Origin: Actinoplanes teichomyceticus ATCC 31121
Lineage (GTDB): Bacteria; Actinomycetota; Actinomycetes; Mycobacteriales; Micromonosporaceae
Length of the DNA stretch: 64,000 bases
Assembly: GCF_003711105.1 (NCBI RefSeq)
Contig: NZ_CP023865.1
Coordinates: 1,958,001 to 2,022,000, forward strand
Direction: 5' to 3'
How positions within the stretch are numbered: the first letter of the stretch is position 1; each line of letters starts with the position of its first letter. The notes under the pieces are model-generated. The model made no database searches. It saw only the letters and a program-made list of their open reading frames with translations, and was not told where the DNA came from. Positions 8,311 to 15,616 of this stretch are shown one piece after another. The position numbers and the translations under genes are program-made.

Positions 8311-8354
8311 TGGTCCACCTCATAGCGCTGGGATTGGTCCTCGAACCGGACCAT
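8309..8354. promoter_or_regulatory. Probable MocR operator: two direct repeats and one inverted copy
   Basis: ATTGGTCC occurs at 8309-8316 and again at 8333-8340, exactly 24 bp apart, and an inverted copy GGACCAT lies at 8348-8354; GGTCC and GGACC at 8336-8352 form an inverted repeat with a 7-bp centre. Direct repeats plus an inverted copy are the known operator style of MocR regulators such as GabR and PdxR. The first repeat overlaps the proposed start codon of the regulator and the last lies just before the exporter start, so binding would affect both genes. Confidence 0.6.
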
Positions 8355-8376
8355 ACCCGCCGGGAGCATGGCATGC

Positions 8377-9258
8377 ATGAAGACGTCACCCATCCTCGCC
8401 GGCGCGGCCGGCATGGTCTTCGTCGGCGGCGGCGTCGCGGTCAGCGGCCACCTCGCGGACGCGCCGCACCTGACGGTCCAGGCGCTCCGGTACGCGGTCG
8501 CCTGCCTGCTCCTTCTCGCCTGGGCGCGGTGGACCCGGACCCGGCTGCGCCGGCCACGCGGCGCCGAGTGGCTCTGGCTGCTCGGCGTGACCGTGGCCGG
8601 TCTGCTGGTCTTCAACATCGCCCTGGTGCACGGGGCGCGCCACGCCGAACCGGCCGTCCTCGGGGTGGCCGTGGCCTGCGTCCCGGTCCTGCTCGCGGCC
8701 GGCGGCCCGCTGCTGGAGGGCCGCGGGCCGGCTCCTCGGGTGCTGCTCGCCGCAGCCGTCGTCACGCTCGGCGCGGTCCTGGTCGAGGGGCTGGGCCGGA
8801 CCGACGCGACCGGGGTGTTCTGGGCCGTCGTCACGTTCGCCGGCGAGGCGCTGTTCACCCTGCTCGCCGTGCCGGTGCTGGGCCGGCACGGCCCGCTCGG
8901 CGTCTCCGTGCACGCCACCTGGCTCGCCACCGCGATGTTCGGCGTCCTCGGCCCGCTCACCGAGGGGCCGTCCGCGGTCACCCGGCTGCACACCGACGAC
9001 GTGCTGGCCGGCGCCTACCTGGCGGCCGGGGTCACCGCCGCCGCCTTCCTCCTCTGGTACACCTGCGTGACGCGGATCGGCGCCGGACGTGCCGGGCTGC
9101 TGACCGGCGTCGCCCCGGTCGCCGCGGCCCTCACCGGGACGGCGCTGGGCGCGCCGCCGCCCGGCCCGCTGGTCTGGGCCGGCATCGCCACGGTCGCGGG
9201 CGGCCTCGCCGTCGGCCTGACCGCGCGCACCCCGGCCCCGGCCGTGGCCGCCACCTGA
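8377..9258 (+). CDS. EamA/DMT-family transporter
   Basis: A 293-residue inner-membrane protein with about ten hydrophobic helices in two homologous halves, the drug/metabolite transporter (EamA, RhtA-like) layout that typically exports amino acids or small metabolites. I prefer ATG 8377, ten bases after GGGAG, over ATG 8368, which has almost no spacing. It is divergent from a MocR regulator, and such pairs usually make the exporter the regulated gene. The substrate is unknown. The gene is followed by a hairpin before a convergent hydrolase gene. Confidence 0.86.
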   Translation: MKTSPILAGAAGMVFVGGGVAVSGHLADAPHLTVQALRYAVACLLLLAWARWTRTRLRRPRGAEWLWLLGVTVAGLLVFNIALVHGARHAEPAVLGVAVACVPVLLAAGGPLLEGRGPAPRVLLAAAVVTLGAVLVEGLGRTDATGVFWAVVTFAGEALFTLLAVPVLGRHGPLGVSVHATWLATAMFGVLGPLTEGPSAVTRLHTDDVLAGAYLAAGVTAAAFLLWYTCVTRIGAGRAGLLTGVAPVAAALTGTALGAPPPGPLVWAGIATVAGGLAVGLTARTPAPAVAAT

Positions 9259-9266
9259 CGCCACCG

Positions 9267-9286
9267 CCCCCGGCCACGCCCGGGGG
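9267..9286. terminator. Intrinsic-type hairpin between convergent genes
   Basis: CCCCCGG at 9267-9273 pairs with CCGGGGG at 9280-9286 across a six-base loop, nine bases after the exporter stop. No T-run follows, as is common in high-GC actinobacteria. Confidence 0.5.
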
Positions 9287-9358
9287 TGCGAGGGCCGCGC
9301 CGATCGCCGCGGGACGCCCCGGCCGTACCCGGGGAAATCCGGCCGCGAGCGGCGGGGA

Positions 9359-10669
9359 TCACGCCAGGTCGTACGGGTTCCGGCTGTAGCGGAAGGTGGC
9401 GATGTCCAGCCCGGTGACCGTGCCGTCCGGGGCGCGCAGCACGGACAGCACCTCGCCCTCGTCGCTGCCGGCGGCGCCGCGCCAGCGGTCCGGGGCCTCG
9501 CGGTGGAACCGGGTGTGCCGGCCCGGGCCGGTCATCACCAGGCCGGCGCCCACCGGGGCGACGTCGTACTCCCGGCCCATCCACCACCAGCGGCCGCAGA
9601 CCTCCGCGGCCTCGCCGGTCGGCGGCGCGGGCGGCTGCCAGGCCGGCGCGGGCGCGGCCGGCTCGTGGTCCAGCACCGTGGTCAGCGCGCGCAGGCCGAG
9701 GTCCATGATGCTCTCGCCACCGGCGAAGCCGTAGGCGTTGGCGAACACCACCACGCCCATCCGGCTGCGCCGGTGCACGGCGAGATGGGCGAGGTAACCG
9801 GGCATCGAGCCACCGTGCCCGACGTGGACGCGCTCGCCGACCCGGAACAGTTGCGGGCCCAGACCGTGGCCGGCCGTCCACGACTCCGGATCGCTGATCG
9901 CCACCGGGCTGCACATCTCGTCGACGGTCTCCCGGGCCAGCACGGCCGGGGCCGGGTCGGCCAGGAAACCGGCCCACTTGGCCATGTCGGTGACCGTGGA
10001 CCAGAGCTGCCCGGCGGGGGCCATCGCGCCGGTGTCCGCGCGCGGCTGCTCGTGCAGCGTGCCGCCCAGCGCGTGCACCACGTACCCGCGGGCGTACGGC
10101 TCCACCGGGTGGTACGTGGTGCGCCGCATACCCAGCGGGTCCAGCACCCGCTTGGTGGCCAGCTCCGCCCAGCTCTGCCCGGTGACCCGGCTGAGCACCG
10201 CGCCGAGCAGGCCGTACGCCAGGTTCGAGTAGCGGTGGCGGCGGAACGGCGGGCCGGTCAGCTTCTCGTACGTCAGCCCGGCCAGCAACCGGTCCACGTC
10301 CCCGCCGGCGGTGCGCTCCCACCACGGGCCGTCCGGCTCCCGTTGCAGCCCGGAGACGTGCCCGAGCAGCTGACGCAGGGTGACGCCGCCGATCGGGGTG
10401 CCCGGCAGGTGCCGGTAGAGCAGGTCGTCGAGGGCGAAGAAGCCCTCGTCGCGCAGCTGCATGACCAGTGTCGCGGTGATCGTCTTGGTGATCGAACCGA
10501 GCCGGTACTGGGTCTTCGGGTCGGGCCTCGGGGTCTCCCCGGCACCGGTGAAGTGCAGCACCGCCCGGTCCCGCAGCACGGCCAGCGCCAGTGACGGCAC
10601 CCGGCCGGCGGACTGTGCCCGGGCGGCGATCTCCTCGATCCGCCGGGCGGTCTCCGGAAGCAGTGTCAC
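9359..10669 (-). CDS. Serine hydrolase of the beta-lactamase (class C/PBP-like) family
   Basis: A 436-residue protein with the SxxK motif as SITK near residue 60, the YxN motif in RYSNLAYGL, and HGGS in place of the KTG box, placing it in the class C beta-lactamase/D-aminopeptidase/esterase family. No signal peptide is visible, so it is probably cytoplasmic and more likely an esterase or peptidase than a true beta-lactamase. A smaller C-terminal domain (EVCGRWWWMGREYDVAPVG onward) resembles the lipocalin-like tail of such peptidases. I use GTG 10669, nine bases after AGGAGG. Confidence 0.85.
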   Translation of the reverse strand: MTLLPETARRIEEIAARAQSAGRVPSLALAVLRDRAVLHFTGAGETPRPDPKTQYRLGSITKTITATLVMQLRDEGFFALDDLLYRHLPGTPIGGVTLRQLLGHVSGLQREPDGPWWERTAGGDVDRLLAGLTYEKLTGPPFRRHRYSNLAYGLLGAVLSRVTGQSWAELATKRVLDPLGMRRTTYHPVEPYARGYVVHALGGTLHEQPRADTGAMAPAGQLWSTVTDMAKWAGFLADPAPAVLARETVDEMCSPVAISDPESWTAGHGLGPQLFRVGERVHVGHGGSMPGYLAHLAVHRRSRMGVVVFANAYGFAGGESIMDLGLRALTTVLDHEPAAPAPAWQPPAPPTGEAAEVCGRWWWMGREYDVAPVGAGLVMTGPGRHTRFHREAPDRWRGAAGSDEGEVLSVLRAPDGTVTGLDIATFRYSRNPYDLA

Positions 10670-10779
10670 GGTGGGGGCCCTCCTGCTGTGCGACTGACAG
10701 GTACAACTGCCCGGGGACGGTTCGGCTACGCCGCGCACCGGCATCGCCCGCAGTGCGCGGACGTGACACGATCGTTGAT

Positions 10780-11229
10780 GTGGAAGCCGTAATCTGGATC
10801 GTTCTCGCCGTCGCGCTGGCGATCGGTGAGGCGTTCACCGCGACCATTCTGATCATCTTCTTCGCGGCCGGCGCCGCCGCGGCGGCGGTGGCCGCGGCCC
10901 TCGGCGCCAACCTGCTTCTCCAGGTCATCGTGTTCGCGCTGGTCTCCGGGCTGTCGGTGGCGGCGGTCCGGCCGTTGATCATGAGGCATGCGCGGTCCGC
11001 GCTGGAGAGCGGCGACACCCCGTTCGGCATCGAGGCGATGGAGGGGCACCACGGCACGGTGCTCGAGGACGTGGATGCCGACCACGGCCAGATCCGGATC
11101 GAGGGGGAGATCTGGCAGGCCCGCTCCTTCGACGGCCGGGAGACCTTCCCCGCCGGTCAGCGGGTGCGCGTGGTCAAGATCCGGGGCGCCACCGCACTCG
11201 TCTGGCACGACGATCTGCCCGACGTCTGA
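10780..11229 (+). CDS. NfeD-like membrane protein
   Basis: A 149-residue protein with three hydrophobic N-terminal helices (residues about 1-65) and a C-terminal OB-fold (HGTVLEDVDADHGQIRIEGEIWQARS ... VRVVKIRGATALV, written in parts), the short NfeD type. NfeD proteins partner with SPFH proteins in membrane microdomains, and here the SPFH gene follows after 30 bp, the classic arrangement. The start GTG 10780 gives the expected N-terminus directly before the first helix, although no strong ribosome-binding site is visible. Confidence 0.88.
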   Translation: MEAVIWIVLAVALAIGEAFTATILIIFFAAGAAAAAVAAALGANLLLQVIVFALVSGLSVAAVRPLIMRHARSALESGDTPFGIEAMEGHHGTVLEDVDADHGQIRIEGEIWQARSFDGRETFPAGQRVRVVKIRGATALVWHDDLPDV

Positions 11230-11259
11230 AAGAACACTTCTGTCACATAGAGAGGCGCC

Positions 11260-12378
11260 ATGGAAGCTGTCATCGCTGTCCTGGTCATAGTCATCGCCAT
11301 CTTCGCGGTGACCACCATCGTCCGGTCCATCCGGATCGTTCCCCAGCAGCGGATGGACGTCGTGGAGCGGCTGGGCCGGTACAAGCGGACGCTCAGCCCG
11401 GGGCTGAACCTGCTGGTGCCGTTCATCGACGCGGTGCGCAGCAAGGTGGACATGCGCGAGCAGGTGGTGTCGTTCCCGCCGCAGCCGGTGATCACCTCGG
11501 ACAACCTGGTCGTCTCGATCGACACCGTGCTCTACTTCAAGGTCGTCGACCCGGTCCGGGCCACCTACGAGATCGCCAACTTCCTGCAGGCGATCGAGCA
11601 GCTCACGGTCACCACGCTGCGTAACGTCATCGGCTCGCTCGACCTGGAGCGGGCGCTGACCAGCCGGGAGGAGATCAACCGGCACCTCTCCACGGTGCTG
11701 GACGAGACCACCGGCCGGTGGGGCATCAAGGTCACCCGCGTGGAGATCAAAGCGATCGAGCCGCCGCCCAGCATCCGCGACTCGATGGAGAAGCAGATGC
11801 GCGCGGAACGGGAGCGGCGCGCCACGATCCTCAACGCCGAGGGCCACAAGCAGGCGCAGATCCTCACCGCCGAGGGTGAGAAGCAGGCCGCCGTGCTGCG
11901 CGCCGACGGTGACCGGCAGTCGCGCATCCTGCAGGCCGAGGGTCAGGCCAAGGCCATCCGTACCGTCTTCGACGCGATCCACCAGGCCAACCCGTCGCAG
12001 AAGGTGCTGGCGTACCAGTACCTGCAGTCGCTGCCGCAGATCGCCAACGGCTCGGCGAACAAGGTGTGGATCGTCCCGACCGAGCTGACCAAGGCCCTGG
12101 AGGGGCTGGGCGGCGCGCTCGGTGGCCTGGCCACCATGGCCGGCGACACCCCGTCGCCGCGGGTCGACTCCGATGCCGTGGAGCGTGAGGCGGTGGCGGC
12201 CGCGCAGGCCGCGGCCGAGGAGGCGCAGCGGGTGGACGCCGAGGTGCGCGCCGCCGAGGCGCAGGTCTCCGGGGAACCGGAGGGCGCCGCGGCGCTGTCG
12301 GCGGGGGAGCCGGTGCCGCCGTCGGCGGCGCTGGGCGGGACCGACCGCAGCGATGCCCACCAGATCGAGCGCGCCTGA
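11260..12378 (+). CDS. SPFH/band 7 membrane scaffold protein (QmcA/paraslipin-like)
   Basis: A 372-residue stomatin/flotillin-superfamily protein: N-terminal membrane anchor (residues 1-22), SPFH domain (about 25-200, including IVPQQRMDVVERLGRY and PGLNLLVPFID), an Ala/Glu/Arg coiled coil with AEGEKQAAVLRADGDRQ, a conserved C-terminal segment (YLQSLPQIA), then an acidic Ala/Glu/Val-rich tail. These proteins oligomerise at membranes and organise microdomains or protect membrane proteases. Start ATG 11260. It forms an operon with the preceding NfeD gene. Confidence 0.93.
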   Translation: MEAVIAVLVIVIAIFAVTTIVRSIRIVPQQRMDVVERLGRYKRTLSPGLNLLVPFIDAVRSKVDMREQVVSFPPQPVITSDNLVVSIDTVLYFKVVDPVRATYEIANFLQAIEQLTVTTLRNVIGSLDLERALTSREEINRHLSTVLDETTGRWGIKVTRVEIKAIEPPPSIRDSMEKQMRAERERRATILNAEGHKQAQILTAEGEKQAAVLRADGDRQSRILQAEGQAKAIRTVFDAIHQANPSQKVLAYQYLQSLPQIANGSANKVWIVPTELTKALEGLGGALGGLATMAGDTPSPRVDSDAVEREAVAAAQAAAEEAQRVDAEVRAAEAQVSGEPEGAAALSAGEPVPPSAALGGTDRSDAHQIERA

Positions 12379-12424
12379 CGTGACGGCCGGCCGGCCTCTC
12401 GGCCGTCTGGCGCCGCGGCACTGC

Positions 12425-12604
12425 TGACCGGCGGTCCGCCGCAGGTCCGTTGACCGGCGGTCCGCCGCAGGTCCGTTGACCGGCGGTCCGCCGCAGGTCC
12501 GTTGACCGGCGGTCCGCCGCAGGTCCGCTGACCGGCGGTCCGCCGCAGGTCCGCTGGCCGGCGGTCCGCCGCAGGTCCGCTGACCGGCGGTCCGCCGCGC
12601 CACC
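12425..12604. repeat. 26-bp tandem repeat, about seven copies
   Basis: Seven units beginning at 12425 and spaced exactly 26 bp, the last one partial. Variation is confined to one T/C position and one A/G position. 26 is not a multiple of three, so the array is non-coding. Each unit contains the symmetric core GGCGGTCCGCC, so every copy can form a small hairpin on either strand. It lies 46 bp after the SPFH gene and may act in termination. The remaining space to 12866 holds three further dyads: GCGGACGGTCCGC (12707-12719), GGACGGACCGTCC (12728-12740) and ATGTGGCTCACAT (12764-12776). Confidence 0.93.
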
Positions 12605-12763
12605 GCCGGTCGGCCGCCCCGACGGACGGTCCCGCGCGCGGTCGGCGGGTGGCATCGGTGTGGCCGGCACCGGCCGGGACCGCGGCCGGCTCGCCGGATG
12701 AGTGAAGCGGACGGTCCGCCCCACACGGGACGGACCGTCCGGCATTCCCGGCTTTTTCCTGAG

Positions 12764-12776
12764 ATGTGGCTCACAT
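12764..12776. promoter_or_regulatory. ATGTG-N3-CACAT dyad upstream of a membrane protein gene
   Basis: The inverted repeat ATGTGGCTCACAT lies about 90 bp before the start of the 12867 gene, in the only comparatively AT-rich part of this intergenic region. It could be an operator; I cannot link it to a specific regulator family. Confidence 0.3.
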
Positions 12777-12866
12777 GGCGTTGTGGGTTTGGCATGCTTC
12801 GTCTCGGATTTCCGACCGGTTCCCCCCGGCCGCTCGGCATGTTGCCCCTGCGAGCGAGGCGGAGCC

Positions 12867-13544
12867 ATGAGCATCAGCCATCGTCAGACCGCCAGTGGCC
12901 GGCCCCTGCGGGTCGCCCCGGCCTGGGTCGGCGCCGCGACCCCGGTCGCCGGCTCACCGGCGGACCACCACCCCCTTCCGGTACGCGATGCCGTCTGGAT
13001 CTGGTCGGTCCGCCGATTCGCCCGGCTGGCCCTGTGGGCGCTGCCCGCGTCCGCCGTCCTCTACGGCTGGTTCACCCTCGGCGTGCACGTGCCGCCCGGC
13101 CCGCTGCCGATCGCGCTGCTGGCCGGCTGGCTGGCCGCGGTCTCCCTGATCGCCCTCGCCGGCCTGCTCGCCGGGTCGCGCACCCGGCGGATCGCGCTGA
13201 CCGGCCTGCTGATCACCCTGGCCGGCGCCACCCTGCTGCTGCCGCTGGCCGCGCTGCCCGAGGAGAGCGCCGCGGCCCGCGTCGCGCTCGCCCCCGGCCA
13301 GGTGCACACGCTGGTCGAGGCGGCCTGCGCGGTCTCCGGGGCCGGGGTGCTGCTGCTCGGCTGGGCGGTGTTCCGCTCGAAGCTGGTCAACCCGGCCGAC
13401 GGGGTGCTGCTGATGCTGGCCGCGATGACGCTCGGCGCCGGGTCGTACGGGGTCAAGCCGGTGCCCACGGTCGGCGCGCTGCTGCTGCTCGCCGCCGGGA
13501 TGGGACTCGCCTGGACGGGCGGCCGGCTGCTGCCGCGCGCCTGA
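12867..13544 (+). CDS. Multi-pass membrane protein of unknown function
   Basis: A 225-residue protein starting at ATG 12867 after a GGCGGAG ribosome-binding site. An N-terminal cytoplasmic tail of about 50 residues precedes roughly six hydrophobic segments (beginning at LWALPASAVLYGWF, then LPIALLAGWLAAV, LTGLLITLAGATLL and others). No catalytic or ligand motif is apparent. Sequence upstream in the same frame extends into the dyad-rich promoter region and is not coding. Function unknown. Confidence 0.75.
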   Translation: MSISHRQTASGRPLRVAPAWVGAATPVAGSPADHHPLPVRDAVWIWSVRRFARLALWALPASAVLYGWFTLGVHVPPGPLPIALLAGWLAAVSLIALAGLLAGSRTRRIALTGLLITLAGATLLLPLAALPEESAAARVALAPGQVHTLVEAACAVSGAGVLLLGWAVFRSKLVNPADGVLLMLAAMTLGAGSYGVKPVPTVGALLLLAAGMGLAWTGGRLLPRA

Positions 13545-13752
13545 GCCGCGGTCCGGATCGGCCAGCGCGCCGGCTCCCGGACCGGCGGCGCGGCCACCCC
13601 GCGAAGGGTGGCCTCGTCCCGCACCGGCTACATCCTTCGGCGTACGCGCCCCTACGACTTCGGCCGGACGTGCCCGCCGCGGCCCGCCGGTAGGTTCGCC
13701 GACGAGGGACCGGGACGTACCCGGCGATCCCAGGGCGACCGCGAGGGGCACG

Positions 13753-13944
13753 ATGACCAGAAACCTGCTGACCGGCTCGGCGACCTTCGTGATCGGCCTG
13801 TTGCTGTGGCTGTTCACCGGCGACATCGAGATCCCGGTGGTCACCCTGACGAAGGCCGGTGTGGTCCTCATGGTGATCGGCGCCGCCGAGGTGGGTTACG
13901 GGCTCTACCGGGCCGTCCGCGGACCGCGCCCGGCGCGGCGCTGA
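13753..13944 (+). CDS. Small two-helix membrane protein (DUF5708-like)
   Basis: A 63-residue protein with two membrane helices (residues about 5-21 and 33-52) separated by a short loop, TGDIEIPVVTLTK, and a basic C-terminus. It starts at ATG 13753 after GAGGGG. The length and the LWLFTGDIEIPV segment remind me of the small actinobacterial family DUF5708; function unknown. Its stop codon lies inside the first unit of a degenerate tandem repeat that continues downstream. Confidence 0.75.
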   Translation: MTRNLLTGSATFVIGLLLWLFTGDIEIPVVTLTKAGVVLMVIGAAEVGYGLYRAVRGPRPARR

Positions 13945-14098
13945 GCGGGTCCCGGGCAGCGCTGAGCGGACCCACGCGGCGCTGAGCGGACCGGCGTGGC
14001 GTTGAGCGGGCGCGGCGCTGAGCGGACCCGGCGTGGCGCCGAGTGGGCCCACGCGGCACTGACCGCACCCGCCTCGGCGCTGAGCGGGCGCGGCGCCG
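13935..14098. repeat. Degenerate 17-22 bp repeat starting at a stop codon
   Basis: About eight imperfect copies of a unit centred on GGCGCTGAGCGG, at irregular 17-22 bp spacing. The first copy contains the TGA stop of the 63-residue membrane protein gene (13942-13944), and most later copies repeat that TGA. The array fills the gap to a convergent methyltransferase gene. Confidence 0.85.
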
Positions 14099-14123
14099 GG
14101 CGGGCCCGCCCGGGACCGCCCGG

Positions 14124-14939
14124 TCAGGGCAACGCGTCGCGGGTCAGCTCGTAGAACGTGATGGCGGCCGCGGTGGCGACGTTCAGCGAGTCGACGTTGT
14201 TGTGCATCGGGATGGCCACCCGTACGTCACTGGCCGCCAGCGCCTCCCGGGTCAGGCCGGGGCCCTCCGCCCCGAGCAGCAGGGCGGGCCGTCGCCGCTG
14301 GTCCGCGGTGAGCGCCTGGAGGGCGACCGCGTCCGGCGCCGGGGTCAGGGCGAGCAGCGTGAAACCGGCGGCACGGATCGCGGCGAGCGGGTCCGGCCAG
14401 GTGTCGGTCTTGGTGTACGGGATGGCGAACACCTCGCCCATGCTGACCCGGACCGCCCGGCGGTAGAGCGGGTCGGCGCAGTTCGGGGAGAGCACGACCG
14501 CGTCGATGCCGAGCGCGGCGGCGCTGCGGAACAGCGCGCCCAGATTGGTGTGCGTGTTCAGGCCCTCCAGCACGGCCAGGTTCCGGGCCCCGGCGAGCAG
14601 CTCGGCCAGCGCCGGCAGCGGACGGCGATGGAACGAGGCGAGGATGCCGCGGTGCACGTGGAAGCCGGTGATCGCCTCCAGGACCGGCGGGGCGGCGGCG
14701 TACAGCGGGGCGTCGCCGGGCAGGCCGGTGAGCTGGCCGGCGCGCTTCTCGTCGACCAGCGCCGAACGCATCCGGTACCCGGCCCGCAGCGCCCGCTGGA
14801 TGACGAGCTCGCCCTCGGCGATGAACAGCCCGTTGGGCGGCTCCCAGCGGGTGCGCAGTTCGAGATCGGTCAGGGCGCGGTAGTCGCCGATGCGGGAGTC
14901 GTCGGGACTGGTGATGGCGATGGCTGGCACACCGAGCAT
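14124..14939 (-). CDS. TrmH/SpoU-family RNA methyltransferase
   Basis: A 271-residue SPOUT methyltransferase that probably 2'-O-methylates rRNA or tRNA using SAM. An N-terminal substrate-binding domain (DYRALTDLELRTRWE ... FIAEGELVIQRAL) is followed by the knotted SAM-binding domain with the three SPOUT motifs: NTHTNLGALFRSAAALG, LLLGAEGPGL and IPMHNNVDSLNVATAAAI (near 200-260). I use ATG 14939. The target nucleotide cannot be assigned. The start region abuts the divergent GNAT gene (71 bp apart). Confidence 0.9.
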   Translation of the reverse strand: MLGVPAIAITSPDDSRIGDYRALTDLELRTRWEPPNGLFIAEGELVIQRALRAGYRMRSALVDEKRAGQLTGLPGDAPLYAAAPPVLEAITGFHVHRGILASFHRRPLPALAELLAGARNLAVLEGLNTHTNLGALFRSAAALGIDAVVLSPNCADPLYRRAVRVSMGEVFAIPYTKTDTWPDPLAAIRAAGFTLLALTPAPDAVALQALTADQRRRPALLLGAEGPGLTREALAASDVRVAIPMHNNVDSLNVATAAAITFYELTRDALP

Positions 14940-15010
14940 TGTGCCGATCCGTGGCGGGGCCGGTCGGTGCCGGTAGTGTCGCGGCCGTTGCCGTCGAGGG
15001 GAGTGGCTGG

Positions 15011-15583
15011 ATGAACAGGACACCGGAGCTGGTCACCGCGCGGTTGCGGCTGCGGCAGTGGACCGATGCGGACCTGGCCGGCTGGGCGGCGATGAACGCC
15101 GACCCGCGGGTCCGGGAGTTCTTCCCCGGCGCGCTCACCCGGGAGCAGGCCGCCGCGTCCCTCGACCATTTCCGCGCCGGGCTGGCCGCGCGCGGCTGGG
15201 GGTGGTGGGCGGTCGAGGTCACGGCGACCGGCGAGTTCATCGGGATGGCCGGGCTCGACCCGGTGGACGACGACGTCCCGGTCACCGGGGTCGAGGCGGG
15301 CTGGCGGCTGGCCGCGCCGGCGTGGGGGCACGGGTACGCGACCGAGGCGGCCCGGGCGGTGCTCGACCACGGGTTCCGCGTGCTGCGGCTGCCGGAGATC
15401 CTGGCCATCACGGTGGCCGGCAACGCCCGCTCCCGGGCGGTGATGGAGCGCCTGGGGATGGTCCACGACCGGTCCGCCGACTTCGACGACCGCACCGTGC
15501 CGCCCGGACCGCTGCGCCCCTCGGTCGTCTACCGGCTGAAGCGCCCGTGTGCGCGCCCCGATGCGGCAGTACGGTTGTACTGA
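15011..15583 (+). CDS. GNAT-family N-acetyltransferase (RimJ/RimL-like)
   Basis: A 190-residue acetyltransferase of the GNAT_3 type. It has the usual N-terminal LVTARLRLRQW start, the central strand WWAVEVTATGEFIGMAGL, the acetyl-CoA loop WGHGYATEAARAVLDHGF, and the C-terminal VAGNARSRAVMERLGM. Start ATG 15011 follows GAGGGGAG. Members acetylate ribosomal proteins, antibiotics or amino acids; the substrate here is unknown. It lies 33 bp before the reductase at 15617 and may be co-transcribed with it. Confidence 0.88.
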   Translation: MNRTPELVTARLRLRQWTDADLAGWAAMNADPRVREFFPGALTREQAAASLDHFRAGLAARGWGWWAVEVTATGEFIGMAGLDPVDDDVPVTGVEAGWRLAAPAWGHGYATEAARAVLDHGFRVLRLPEILAITVAGNARSRAVMERLGMVHDRSADFDDRTVPPGPLRPSVVYRLKRPCARPDAAVRLY

Positions 15584-15616
15584 GCGCTCGGTCCGCTTTC
15601 TCCGGGGGGGTGTCCG

